Of a stretch of 64,000 nucleotides of DNA, positions 37,211-48,430 are shown piece after piece. The first letter of the stretch is position 1, and every line of letters starts with the position of its first letter. A program made the translations under genes and the position numbers. The stretch is from Hermodice carunculata (taxonomy: Eukaryota > Annelida > Polychaeta > Eunicida > Amphinomidae), in assembly GCA_964020975.1 (NCBI GenBank), contig OZ026613.1, positions 120,587,685 to 120,651,684 of the forward strand, in the 5' to 3' direction. The notes under the pieces were generated by a model. The model was not told the DNA's origin. It saw nothing but the letters and a program-made list of their open reading frames with translations, and searched no databases.

Positions 37211-37723
37211 GCTACTTGAGTGGACCTACTGACAAAGGGTTAAAGTAACCAAAGCATTGTATCAAGCTGTATATTGGAATGAGGGATCCATGAGTGCTGG
37301 TATTTGATGCCGAAGGTGGGTGAAAGTGAAAGTTGATATATACCAAGACAGTTCTTGCATGTAGGTACAACATATACACTGTGCCTGGTGAGCATTAAAT
37401 TCCTGTTTATGTCATTGTTAGCAGAGATGGGGAGTGAAAGAGTCAAGCTGTGTGTGACACCAATTGTGTGTTTTCATACATGATCCATGGCTCTTGTAAA
37501 TAAATATGCTTAACAAGCGACATGAATGTAGAGTCAACACACACAAGGTAACACAGATAGTGTGTTAGGTTAACCCATTCAGTGAAGCATGGGTTTTGTC
37601 TGGGTCTACAGAATCCATGATTCCAGCAATTGGTTTTTGTTTCAGAAGTCAAATATGGAAAATTAAACAAGGGGACAGTCCTCTAGTCAAGTGACTTCAG
37701 AATGCACAGGCTGAAATGGTCCT

Positions 37724-37750
37724 GTGACCTTGGAATAATATCAAGGTCAC
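37724..37750. promoter_or_regulatory. Inverted AGGTCA-type half-site pair
   Basis: GTGACCTTG, 9 nt, CAAGGTCAC: perfect 9-bp arms, each holding a TCAAGGTCA-like half site as bound by monomeric nuclear receptors of the ERR/FTZ-F1 kind. Binding is inference only. Confidence 0.45.
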
Positions 37751-37808
37751 TAACGTCACTGTTTGCAATATTAGTCCTCACTCACTACAGCTGATTTTTT
37801 GTTTTCAG

Positions 37809-37908
37809 GGAAGAACTGACAGAGTTGTGGAATGAACCACCAAAAACAGAAAAGTTACTTTTTGCACAGAATTTAATGAAGTGCAGTCAAATTTCCCAAG
37901 TGCAGTGA
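37809..37908 (+). CDS. Candidate last coding exon, unrecognised protein
   Basis: A good acceptor (CTGATTTTTTGTTTTCAG, ending 37808) precedes a frame that reads EELTELWNEPPKTEKLLF and continues AQNLMKCSQISQVQ to a TGA at 37906-37908, about 33 codons. Composition is protein-like rather than repeat-like. No matching donor lies before the stop, so it would be terminal. A pogo/Tigger-type end (CAGTGAAAACTCG) begins at the stop codon itself, so part of the tail may come from that element. I do not recognise the protein; a frame this short can arise by chance. Confidence 0.25.
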
Positions 37909-37990
37909 AAACTCGTTATAATGACACCACCTGTTCCCCAGAAGAATGAAGAAAAGAAATTTGCCAGGCTCTTTCCTTGTGCCAGTAAAA
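37904..37990 (+). mobile_element. Tigger/pogo-like MITE end fragment
   Basis: CAGTGAAAACTCGTTATAAT then GACACC matches the left TIR of the complete element at 40439-40611. Confidence 0.6.
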
Positions 37991-38998
37991 TTCTTGCCTA
38001 AAACTAGCCTCGTTGACTTATTCAATGTTATTTACAAGCATGATAAGGCTTATTTAGGGTGCTGCCATTATTAATCTCATGATTCGAGACTCTCACAGGA
38101 ACTTCTGTTTCCATGGGAAAGACATTCATGCCAAGCTGCGAAATGTGGCGCGTTAATAGTGATAATGTATTTTGCGTATTATTCCACTGACCACTTAGTT
38201 AAGCGCTCTCCCTTTTCTAATTCATGAGAAAAGGCCCTGAAATGAAAGACTGGCTATATCTATGTTATTCTGGGCTTGTAGGAAGGTTTTCCGGGCATAA
38301 ATTGAAGCTGGAATTTATCAGTTTCACATGATGTGGCAGTCAAATGCATGCTTTGCTAGTCAGGTTGACATATATACAAGAACGAAAAAACGGAAAAGGC
38401 TGATGAAAAAATCCGTTAACTATCGTAAGATGGAGAGTCAAAAATCAAAGAACGGTTGGGTATACGTATTCAGTAAAGTTTTCCACTACAGTGTATATAC
38501 ATGCAGAATCTGTGCCCTTTGTTAATACACATGTAGCATGGATTTGCTTCCTCATTTTTTTTTTTTTTTTTATGAGACAACAGTTTTGGTATCTGATGGA
38601 TGCACCCAGGACGTAGCTGGAGTACCCCAAACTCTACATGCTGGTTGTCAAACAGCAGTGAAATTGACATAGTACATTAGGTTTGACCTTAAATTGAGGT
38701 AGGCAAGATTTAGTGATTCGTATACACTGTACTTCAAAATTGACTGCCGTACTATCCACCTTATCACCGATATGATGTTTATGGGAAATTGGTAAATGGT
38801 AAATGGATGTCTGAGGATTGTAGGAAATAGGATTGAGGTCTTGCTTATTGTGAGTGGAAAGTCCATCAAATAATGAAGTCCTTAAGTGTTTTTATTGTCA
38901 GTATGGATCACTTAATCTTATATAGTTATTGATCTTTTTTACAAAAGCACAGAGGTTTACATTTCCTGATAGTCATGAGCTTGGAAGGAGTTTTACCT
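37991..38998. other. No gene seen
   Basis: Unique-looking sequence. An acceptable T-tract at 38558-38571 and several short frames are not supported as exons. Confidence 0.5.
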
Positions 38999-39270
38999 GA
39001 TGCATGTTTAACTCATTGGGTCACTGCTGAATAATATTTAACCCATCCTGTCACTGCTGGTGCATATTTAAGCCATTCTGTTACTGTTGATGCATATTCA
39101 ACCCATTGTCTCACTGCTGATGCATATTTAACTTATTCTGTCCCTGCTGATGCATATTTAAGCTTTTTATGTCACTGTTCATGCATATTTAGCCCATTAT
39201 GTTGCTGCAGATACATATATAACTCATTCTGTCACTGCTGATGCATATGTAGCCATTCTATCACTGGTGA
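38999..39270. repeat. Minisatellite, about 30-bp unit, 9 copies, diverged
   Basis: GATGCATATTTAACCCATTC then TGTCACTGCT, each copy with several substitutions; an older array than its neighbours. GATGCATATTTA places a near-octamer motif (ATGCATAT) in most units. Confidence 0.88.
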
Positions 39271-39393
39271 CATCACAGTGATCATGCAAAACATGCTACA
39301 ACCAAAGCCAAACCAGTCTTGACAGAGCACCTGATGGTGGCCACCAGTGAGGCCTGCCAGCAATAGATCTTGATGGCTGGTTGCTACAGCTAC

Positions 39394-39778
39394 AGACAGT
39401 AGCATCTCCACACTTTGCCTGCTGACAGTAGCATCCCCACACTGTGCCTGCTGACAGGAGCATTGCCACACTGTGTCTGCAGACAGCATCTCCACACTGT
39501 GCCTGCAGACAGTATCATCCCCACACTGTGCCTGCTGACAGGAGCATTGCCACACTGTGTCTGCAGACAGCATCTCCACACTGTGCCTGCAGACAGTAGC
39601 ATCTCCACACTGTGCCTGCTGACAGTAGCATTGGCACACTGTGCCTGCTGACAGTAGCATTGGCACACTGTGCCTGCTGACAGTAGCATTGGCACACTGT
39701 GCCTGCTGACAGTAGCATTGGCACACTGTGTCTGCAGACAGAAGCATCTGCACACAGTGCCTGCAGACAGTAGAATTT
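39394..39778. repeat. Minisatellite, 29-bp unit (some 26), about 13 copies
   Basis: Unit GACAGTAGCATTGGCACACT then GTGCCTGCT. Since 29 is not divisible by three, three consecutive units cycle through all frames, producing the Cys/Gln/Ser-rich minus frames of 130-188 codons; not genes. Confidence 0.95.
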
Positions 39779-40084
39779 CCATATTGTGCCTTAGTCACCC
39801 ATTCATTGACAGACCATTGCCACTAATGTTACCGAATTGTTAACCCAGGGGGAAGTGGTTGTTGCTTTGTGTGTGGCTTTGTTTGGCAGGTTATGGGCAC
39901 TCAAGTCAGATGTTTCACCGTCAATATTTACTGCTGATGAAAAGTCCTGGATGCCAGTCCCACCATCAGCAACAAACTAAAGATTGTTTAAACCAAGCCT
40001 TTCCTACCATTAATGACACACTGAGTCTTGCATGTTTTAACTGATTATTAAGGCCGGCTAAAACTGAACAGCCAAATGCATTTT

Positions 40085-40380
40085 TTGTGTTGCAACATTT
40101 TGTACTGGGGTTTGTAAAGGTTGTGAAAGGTTTGCAAAGGGTTGACAATGGGTTTCAAATGGTTGAAACGGTTGCAAACCATTTCAAACCATTTCAACAT
40201 TTTAATCAATAAGGTTGAGAAAGTGTGTGAAATGGTTGTCAACCATTAGAGAAAGGTTTAAAAGTGTTTACAGGGGTTTTAATGCAATAAGAGGAAATGG
40301 TTTGGAAAGTGTTGAAAAAAGTTTGCCTTTCACTGAAATGGTTGGGAAAAGGTTGCAAAATGTTGATGCGTTTGGTGACT
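40085..40380. repeat. Degenerate GGTTTGCAAA/AAATGGTTG array with palindromes
   Basis: About 20 variants of AATGGTTGNAAA or its reverse complement. AAATGGTTGAAACGGTTGC pairs with GCAAACCATTTCAAACCATTT (40157-40195) as a long imperfect hairpin. Confidence 0.75.
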
Positions 40381-40438
40381 GTTAAGTTTATTGTGGGCTT
40401 AACCATACTACCATTACGGACAAAAGCTATTCAAAGTA

Positions 40439-40611
40439 CAGTGAAAACTCATTATAATGACACCATGTGTTCTCTAGAAATGTGTCAGATAACTGAATAT
40501 GTCAGATAAATGAATCAAACAACAAAGAAAATTAACATTTGTTGTTCAAAACTTGTATCATTATAATGAATATGTCGGATATCAGAGTGTCACTATAATG
40601 AGGTTTCACTG
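40439..40611. mobile_element. Tigger/pogo-like MITE (173 bp)
   Basis: The left TIR CAGTGAAAACTCATTATAAT and the right TIR (RC) CAGTGAAACCTCATTATAGT are 18 of 20 identical, with TGACAC following in both. The left flank TA and right flank TT fit an altered TA target site. CAGT...RACCTCRTTATAA is the usual pogo/Tigger end. Confidence 0.85.
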
Positions 40612-40769
40612 TTTACAAAATTATCACTGTTTTTCAATGTAGGAGACTGAACCTGAATATAATTTATCTGATACGATTATTTATAATACACAAAAAAACA
40701 AGAAAAAAAGAGAGCCACAAAGTGGTAAATAAAGCCAAATGTTCCTCCCGACTATATCACAAGTTATAC

Positions 40770-40850
40770 AAATGAGTCATTTTAAGAGGATGTGTGAAAT
40801 AGCTCTGATTGGCTGCTGTCAACTGGAAGTAGCTGCAAAGACCAATGAAA
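40770..40850 (+). promoter_or_regulatory. Possible promoter: AP-1 site and two CCAAT boxes
   Basis: AATGAGTCATTT (about 40771) is a perfect AP-1 core, CTGATTGGCTG (about 40805) an inverted CCAAT and GACCAATGA (about 40839) a direct CCAAT. The cluster sits about 130-210 bp upstream of the ATG at 40979. Motif-level evidence only. Confidence 0.3.
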
Positions 40851-40978
40851 AGTGTTCACCGTAAAAGGCATACCTTGTGACACCATCACGTCTGCCATAC
40901 AATACATGGGGATCTTCATTGACTTTATGAAGTGTATTTTCATTGATCCCAGGAAAGCCAGAAGTGACATTAAGATTA

Positions 40979-41329
40979 ATGTCAGGTTCAGAAAAAAAAA
41001 CCCTCCGAAGCAGAATACACCAATTTGTAAAATATGAGGGGAAAAAATTCCTGCAGAAGCTGAGGTACCATTCCAGTGCTGCCAAGGTTCCTGGTTCTCC
41101 ACACAAGATTGACCAGGCTGGACTCACACTGAGAGGGGCCAGATTGACCTTGGAATTACACCTAAAATTTCTTGTGATTCCTAGGACAACCCAGCATTGT
41201 CCCAGGTGTACTTTATATGTCAATACTCATTTTTCATTTACTCGTAGATTAAGGCTGTATAGTGTTCTTGGAAAAGTTAGGCAGCACTGCATCACAGTAG
41301 ATTTTTCTGTGGGGACTGGGTTGAGATGA
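40979..41329 (+). CDS. Candidate first coding exon or short ORF, unrecognised
   Basis: From the ATG at 40979 the frame reads MSGSEKKTLRSRIHQF, then VKYEGKKFLQKLR, a basic, helical-looking N-terminus, and stays open for 116 codons to 41327-41329. The second half looks less protein-like, so coding might end near a weak donor after CTGAG (about 41065). Upstream CCAAT and AP-1 motifs give some promoter context. An overlapping 134-codon minus frame exists. No family was recognised. Confidence 0.25.
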   Translation: MSGSEKKTLRSRIHQFVKYEGKKFLQKLRYHSSAAKVPGSPHKIDQAGLTLRGARLTLELHLKFLVIPRTTQHCPRCTLYVNTHFSFTRRLRLYSVLGKVRQHCITVDFSVGTGLR

Positions 41330-41333
41330 TAGG

Positions 41334-41587
41334 TTAACTCTTTCAGTGCCAGTCATGACTAAAGTCAATCTATATGTACTTAAGTCAGACTAGTCTGAAT
41401 TATCCTTAGGATCCCAGATTTGTATTCCTCATAAAAAGACCTTTCAGTCAAGTACCAGTATGCCTATAGCTCCAGAGAGAATACCCCAGGTCAACAGCTT
41501 TTCTCAGGACACATTGGGTGCATTGCGCCCAGTGTCCACCGAGAAAAACTGTTGACTCAGTCAAAAATTGGGCACTGAAAGAGTTAA
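41334..41587. mobile_element. TTAA MITE with 17-bp perfect TIRs and hairpin core (254 bp)
   Basis: The ends TTAACTCTTTCAGTGCC and GGCACTGAAAGAGTTAA are perfect inverted repeats that include the TTAA site. The internal arms TCAACAGCTTTTCTCAGGAC (41491-41510) and its continuation ACATTGGGTGCA pair with TGCGCCCAGTGTCCACCGAG and AAAAACTGTTGA. It is the cleanest member of the hairpin-core family. Confidence 0.85.
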
Positions 41588-41708
41588 TTATTCCACTTGC
41601 TTATACAAGACAGAAACTGGCCTTCCATACAGTTGTGTGTGACACGACTGCAATGTGGAGAGGTGGACAGACAGCAGGTGACCAGCTATTAGGGAGGACT
41701 GGTCTGAG

Positions 41709-41830
41709 CAGCAAACATGGGCAGCAAACGGGCACTAAACAGGGGCGTAAACAGGGGCAGTAAACAGGGGCAGTAAACAGGGGCAGCAAACGGGCACTAA
41801 ACAGGGGCAGCAAACAGGGGCAGCAGGGAA
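41709..41830. repeat. Minisatellite, 12-14-bp unit, about 9 copies
   Basis: GGGGCAGTAAACA and GGGCACTAAACA variants in mixed order, ending GGGGCAGCAGGG. Confidence 0.92.
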
Positions 41831-42067
41831 GCTCTATCCCCCTCACCATATAGTCATTTTCTACAATCCCTTCAAAGGGAGTTGGTTGGGGCCAGGAATG
41901 CTGTACATGGTCCCATGGTCCCATAGTCCACCTTGTCATATTTTTTGATAATTGTGAATGCACAACCAGTGAATTAATGTAGCAAAGGTCCGAGCTTTAC
42001 ACTTGCTTGTCACCCATTACCCATTAAGATCTCATGGCAGTCAAACCTTCCCATGAACAAGTGCCCG

Positions 42068-42145
42068 CTGGGCAGTGGAGCCTGTAAGAGACCACCAGAG
42101 CCTGTAAGAGACCACCAAAGCCGGTAAGAGACCACCTTGCAGGGC
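42068..42145. repeat. Minisatellite, 22-bp unit, 3 copies
   Basis: AGCCTGTAAGAGACCACCAA repeated three times just before the 34-bp array; its GACCACC and GGCAGC..AAACCT neighbours resemble parts of the 34-bp unit. Confidence 0.88.
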
Positions 42146-42269
42146 AGCAAAACCTCAAATGACTTACCACCCACCGGATGGTGAAACTGGTTGCAAGAGA
42201 CCAGGAATAGGCAGTTAGACTTGTAAACCACAAGTGATCAGCCTACACCATTTAGACCTTTTATGAGAC

Positions 42270-43110
42270 TATATGGCAGCAAAACCTACCATAAGACCAC
42301 CCATAGGACACTGAAACCTGCCATGAGGGACCACCCATAGGGTAGTGAAATTTTCCATGAAGGACCATCCATAGGGCAGTGAAATCTGCCACGAGGGACC
42401 ACCCATAGGCCAGTGAAACCTGCCATGAGGGAGCACCCATAGGGCAGTGAAACCTGCCATGAGGGACCACCCATAGGGCAGTGAAACCTGCCATGAGGGA
42501 CCACCCATGGGGCAGTGTAACCTGCCACGAGGGAGCACCCATAGGGTAGTGAAACCTGCCATGAGGGACCATCCATATGGCAGTGAAACCTGCCATGAGG
42601 GACCACCCATAAGGCAGTGAAACTTGCCACGAGGGACCACCCATAGGACACTGAAACCTATCATGAGGGTCCACCCATAGGGTAGTGAAATCTGCCACGA
42701 AAGACCACCCATAGGGCAGTAAAACCTGCCATGAGGGACCACCCATAGGGCAGTAAAACCTACCAGGAGAGACCACTCATAGGATAATGAAATCTGCCAT
42801 TAGGGATCACCCAAAGGGCAGTGAAATCTGCCAGGAAGGACCACCCATAGGGCAGTAAAATGTGCCATGAGAGACACCCACAGAGCAGTGAAACCTGTCA
42901 CATGAGACATCCATAGGGCAGGCCCATCATGAGAGAACCACCATATAGGAAAACAACCATAGGATGGTAAAACCTGCTTTAAAAGACTACCCACAGGACA
43001 GAAAAACCTGCCTTGAAAGGCTACCCATGGGGCAGTATAATGTGCCATGTGAGACTCCTATTGGGTTGACCTGTCATGAGACAAATCGCAGGGCAGTAAA
43101 ATTTTGCTTC
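42270..43110. repeat. Minisatellite, 34-bp unit, about 24 copies
   Basis: Unit GGGCAGTGAAACCTGCCATG then AGGGACCACCCATA; exact 34-bp spacing is seen at 42421, 42455 and 42489. Copies at 42800-43110 are more diverged. All three minus frames stay open (up to 171 codons), purely from the repeat. Confidence 0.95.
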
Positions 43111-43387
43111 CTGAAAGAGAACAGTGCTCCATTTAACCTATCTTGACAGATCACCCAGGCTACAAGCTGAAAGGTGGTCTGACAAGACAGAGGATCTGGC
43201 AAACCTCAACAACTGATGTTGATGTATTCACATGCAACTTTCCCATTAAAATTACCAGAAGTAATTCAGTATCATTAATATGTATTTTTTTCATGAAAAT
43301 GTTGTGGGTAGTGAGGCAACATGGGGCAAATAGAGAGATTTGCCAGGGACACTCATACTGCCTCACCATTTTTCATTTCTTTAATTT

Positions 43388-43426
43388 TGTTGTTGTTGTT
43401 GTTGTTGTTATTATTATTATTATTAT
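43388..43426. repeat. (GTT)n(ATT)n microsatellite
   Basis: About 7 GTT then 6 ATT units after a T-rich stretch; possible retroposon tail. Confidence 0.9.
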
Positions 43427-43738
43427 GACCTATCAGACAGAGAAATGGCGGATGAGTGGAATCCCAGTTTTGTTATTACTGGTCTGGAAAATGCAGTTCA
43501 TTCCAAACCAATAACATGGATATGTACCTGGCCTATCATGACCTCTGACTCCTGGGGAGGGGGTGGTGGTTTAAAGCTACAAAGTATCACAATGTATCAA
43601 TGTTGTACTACATTATCATATATGACTTCCTGCAGCCTGTGAACATGCTGGGTCAGTACATGGTGCATGAGACTTAGATGTCAGTGTTCTTGGCTGGTGA
43701 GGTGTGACAACAGTCCCACTGTGTATTGTATTGCTCAT

Positions 43739-43922
43739 TTAACTCATTCCATACCAGTCTCTGATTTTTCCGTATATTTACCTAGAATTAAGACGACAGT
43801 TACATATTTAAATTCTTCATGAAAAGAGCTTAAAATTGTTCAAGTACCAACATGCCTATAGTCTTAAGTCAGTGGTTCTGGCACTGACCAATGGCTGTCA
43901 CCATAGTATGGAATGAGTTGAC
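43739..43922. mobile_element. TTAA MITE-like element (184 bp)
   Basis: The left TTAACTCATTCCATAC and right (RC) TCAACTCATTCCATAC form TIRs. It shares CAAGTACCARYATGCCTATAG with the element at 41334-41587, but lacks the strong hairpin. Confidence 0.75.
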
Positions 43923-43984
43923 CTCAGTCCTCATAAATCTTGCACTGTTTGTTCGTATCCACCTGACTGGACTATACTTTGAAT

Positions 43985-44257
43985 TGTGACGTCCGCGTTC
44001 TCAGCACTCAGCGCATGCCCATGTCTGCACTGTGGGAAATGATGTGTTGAAGTAATCTCCTTGAATTCACATGAGAAAGTCTACATTGACATGCAAAATG
44101 CTTTCAATGAACAAAAAACATATTTAGGTTTCCAATTATGAGGGTGAAAAGCAGGAAAATATGAAATTAAAGAAAGATAAATAACTTAGATTAATGCTTA
44201 CAGACCCACGATGCACTTTGCTAGCTAGTTTCAATATCGACCACAAGAGGTGCAAGG
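43985..44257 (+). promoter_or_regulatory. Possible promoter: CRE-like and NRF1-like sites
   Basis: TGTGACGTCCGCG (43985-43997) is close to the CRE and CAGCGCATGCCC (about 44010) close to the NRF1 palindrome. They precede the small candidate exon at 44258-44310 by about 250 bp. This is motif matching only. Confidence 0.25.
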
Positions 44258-44310
44258 ATGAGTAAAAAAGTGAAAGCGAGGTTAGTTTTTTTCCGCCACA
44301 AATGCACGTG
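44258..44310 (+). CDS. Candidate first coding exon, unrecognised
   Basis: ATG at 44258 in AAGGATGAG context, open frame MSKKVKARLVFFRHKCT, then a consensus donor ACGTG|GTAAGTTT at 44311. The basic N-terminus and the exact GTAAGT make it worth testing, but 17 codons is too short for certainty. The Harbinger-like element begins 45 bp downstream. Confidence 0.22.
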
Positions 44311-44355
44311 GTAAGTTTGTTCAGTATTAGATTTCTGTGTTTTTGGTCTGTATTA

Positions 44356-46297
44356 GGCCAGCCTTAAAAATATTTCTGTTTCGTATAACAGGGCCTTGAA
44401 AAATTTGATGAGGCAGGGAGGATTTTTTTTTTTTTTTAACTACTCATACCTACTACGTATTACTGCAATAAGGGCATCATGCCAGTACGGGACTGATGGA
44501 ATTAGTATTGATACAAGATTAACAAGATTCCAGGTTGAAATTTTTTTATTAAATCTGTATTTAAGCAAGAGACTCTGCCACAGATGAGGTCCTAGCGGGA
44601 CAATATATGCTTCAGGCTGGTTTGCTGGCGCTGAGACAGAGTAGCCCTACTGTAAATACACCTCGGCTTGGCTTGAATTGGGGTGGGTCTTTTGCTATTT
44701 TAAACATGTACATGTACACATGTACAGGGCTTCAAGAAACAAAGGATTAGCGTATCTATAAAGTTGCCCTTTTTAAAAATATCACAGAAGAAAAAGGATT
44801 AGATATCAAATACAAATGTATAGTTTTAATTTTCACTTGACACAGCAGGGGAGGGGAGGGGTGTATGATGAGGGTTCAGAGTAAATATTAAAAGTCATGA
44901 ACACACCTTTTTTGTGTGTATGTGCAGGGACGTGGATTAAGAGTTTTATTGCTCCATGGTCGAACTAAGAGTACAAAGCAGGGCTCGGCAATTCACGTGT
45001 GCGATTGTCTGGGACAAGTCAGATTTAACCTCGGGCAAGTTAAAATTAATAGGTACTTGCCAGGTTGGGCAACCAACTTTTTTTTCGCTGGGAACTCTAT
45101 TCCTCAAATTTTCATGACACAGTTACAAGTTGCAGTTGTTTGCAAGGCTGGCTACGGGGGTGGGGTGTGGGGGTGTGTGTCTAATCACTTAAAAAATTGG
45201 AGCTTTCGCAGCACGTGTGTTGGGCGCCGATAGGTGATAATAATCGCTAATTGATTGACATTCCAAGTTTAAACAATTACTTGGTCCGCGGTTGTATTCA
45301 TCAGAACTTTATTTCTGTCAACACAAGCAGACATTTTCACTGTCGTACATACGATTACGTTACGATAGCAAAGGTAGTACTAGTAGGTACCGGCAGTAAT
45401 TATTGTTTTGCTGAGCGGGGTCACACTACTCACCGTCAGTGTGATCTGCCCCAACGATGTCAAAGCAGCATCAAAATACAATAAAATTTGCATGGCGAAT
45501 TCATCTGCAAATTAACATCAAATGCCATTTATCGTTGGGTTCTAACAGTGTTGGAAAAAATAGGTGCCTTGAGATGACTTCCCAGGCAAAAACAGTACAC
45601 AACTTCCAGTCACAGGCAAGTGACAGCGTGGAGTGGATCTGCGGTGAATTTACCCAGTCTCACGGACTGATTTGGGACATATTCGGCTATTCCCGCTATC
45701 CCCTACCTTTGCGTATTTGCCTGTGACTCCAAATAATTGTTGCAATAAACACTGGAATCTTTATTTTCGCATGCTGCATTATAAACAAAGCTTCCCGTTT
45801 GTGTGTTCCCTCCGTAAATTACGGCAGATTCACACATGTTCACTGGGCGGAAGCCATGATGAAAGCACTGTAACACGAGCCGTGATTGGCTCATTTTTGT
45901 ATGTGACTCAATTGACCAATCGGGTGATGTGTTGTGCGTCAGACCACATGGCCAAAGCAGCTGTTTGTGTACAGTTGCAGGAAAGATGTCGACGGTGCGC
46001 ACACTCGATTTCTGATTTGAAATATTAAAATTTTTGTTTGAATTTGACCTAGGAACACCGTTTATTGCAAAGAACTTGCCAATACTGTATACGCAAATTT
46101 ACTACGATGTACCGATAGTATTCATGGTAGGTACGCAAACAATATGCGTTTACAGAACTGCCACACGGGGCGTGCGAGTAGCGTTATCAAGCCTGAAAAA
46201 AAAATTTTTTTTGCACTGTTGAAAAAAATATTCCAACCGCAACGTTTTGCACACACTGGGCGCGTTATACGAAACAGAAATATTTTTAAGGCTGGCC
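44356..46297. mobile_element. Harbinger-like DNA element with 34-bp perfect TIRs (1.94 kb)
   Basis: The left TIR (44356-44389) starts GGCCAGCCTTAAAAATAT and is perfectly complementary to 46264-46297. Both ends are flanked by TTA (44353-44355, 46298-46300), the TWA target duplication typical of PIF/Harbinger. The interior is richer in CpG than the surroundings and has several unrelated open frames of 60-118 codons (for example 45457-45726 plus), none recognised as transposase or Myb-like partner. Perfect TIRs imply recent activity. Probably non-autonomous with captured or unknown filler. Confidence 0.8.
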
Positions 46298-46300
46298 TTA

Positions 46301-47125
46301 CATGAAAATCTGGCAAATATAACATGTTTTACTGTAATGACATTGTTTGGGGTATTAGGCATAGCCTATGCTATAATAGAAAGCACTTTAAAGCTCAAAG
46401 AATGTGTTAAGGGCCACAAAAGTATATGAACTTCACTTACGTGACATTCGATTGCTTGGGGATGGCAGCGAATTTTAGCGAATCAGCAAAAACTACAGCA
46501 TGTCCTCAAAATGTCTTATTCTTGCTCACCGCTGATGGCACCATTTATGTTACTGTGTAAACAATGAAGCAGCTCGCTATAGCAGCATGGCTGTTGTATA
46601 TTTGTCTCTTTATTGTGCCAGCATTATCACCTTTATTTAGAGCTGTTTTCAGTTCCGAATTATTTTCTTTTATTCAGTGTAGACAGTAATGAGTACACTT
46701 TGAGTCTTTTGTTCTGATGACTTATTTAGTCTAATATGGCACATATACATACAAGCTGGAAGAGGATATGGCAGTCAACAACTTGTGTATTTTAGTTTAG
46801 GTATGTATATTATGCATGTGGATGGACAACATGTTATATTTCGTTCCTAAAAATATTGAAATAATGTTTACAGCAGATTTATTAGGTATATATGACATAC
46901 TACTGAAACAGCAGAAAAAATGAAAAAAATTGGCCAAAATTGACATTTTTAAAGGTCCCATAATTACTGTTACATACCATGTTTTTTTAAAAGAAATGGC
47001 ATGAACTGGTTGCTATGACTTTACTGCTTACGATGATATACGATATGATTAAAAATGTTTTTTCAAAAGTGGCGTGATATCACTGCTTTGAATGGTATTA
47101 ATTTTTACAGATTGAGAAGTTTTTT
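46301..47125. other. No gene seen
   Basis: AT-rich unique-looking sequence between the TIR element and the inverted repeat copy. Confidence 0.5.
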
Positions 47126-47556
<431 letters not shown>

Positions 47557-48061
47557 TTACACCAGGTTCCATACACAATATCAGTTGACACAAATCTGGT
47601 CTAGGAAGTATGCTGTTAAAATGGACAGCAGAGTGACTGTCATTTTCATTTTGGATAGGACAAATAAAAACTTTTTGTAGTACTTGATTTACCTTTGCAT
47701 CAGATTAATCCAACTTCTGCAACTGATACATACAGATTGTCTTTGGTATGTAATTAAGCCAAGTGTGTGTACAAGTTTGTGGTTCACTGTGAGGTATTTA
47801 GCAAAGGTAGAATTAAGATATTGAAATGCTGAGAAGTGGGTTAACATTCCCCAGGCATGAGAATGAAAATCATCCAAGCTTCAGTAAATATGAAATCTTC
47901 ATTTTGGGCAAATATGTAATACTTAGTTTACATTATAGGACATAAGACTTGTCCTCCCCCTCTCTCTCTCTCCCCCCCCCCCCCCCAACATCTCCTCCAT
48001 GCCCCCCAATCGTTGTTTCGTTTTAATGGTTGGATCACACAAGCCTCAGAGCTGTCCTCTC
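47557..48061. other. No gene seen
   Basis: Non-coding sequence with a CT-rich then C-rich tract at 47957-47988. Confidence 0.5.
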
Positions 48062-48430
48062 ATCTGTTGTATAGTGGTCCTGTACACCAAGCCATAGTCC
48101 TCATGTACACCAAGCCAAAGTCTTCCTGTACACCAAGCCATAGTCATCATGTATACCGTCATAGTCATCATGTATACCAAGCCATCTATAGTCCTCATGT
48201 ACACCAAGCCATAGTCCTTATGTATACCAAGCCATAGTCCTCATGTACGCCAGACCATAGTCCTCATGTGTACCAAGCCATAATCCACATGTAGACCAAG
48301 CCAGTCTTCATCTGTATCATGTATACCAAGCCATAGTCCTCATGTTTGCCAAGCTATAGTCCTCATGTATACCAGGCCATAGTCTTCATGTATATCTTAA
48401 GCTATGATCCTCATCTGTACCCAGCAGCAT
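48062..48430. repeat. Minisatellite, 23-24-bp unit, about 15 copies
   Basis: CATAGTCCTCATGTACACCA then AGC with frequent C/T changes and a few unit-length changes. Confidence 0.92.

Noticed and set aside
39232-39798. 188-codon Cys-rich minus frame resembling a secreted repeat protein
   Set aside because: The periodicity is 29 residues made of three 29-bp units in successive frames, so no peptide repeat was selected; no signal peptide.
42261-42776. 171-codon Trp/Gly/Phe-rich minus frame
   Set aside because: All three minus frames are open because the 34-bp unit lacks stops; it is a minisatellite.
45251-46028. Transposase inside the Harbinger-like element
   Set aside because: The frames of 77-118 codons overlap in different registers and contain no DDE, HTH or Myb-like signature I can see.
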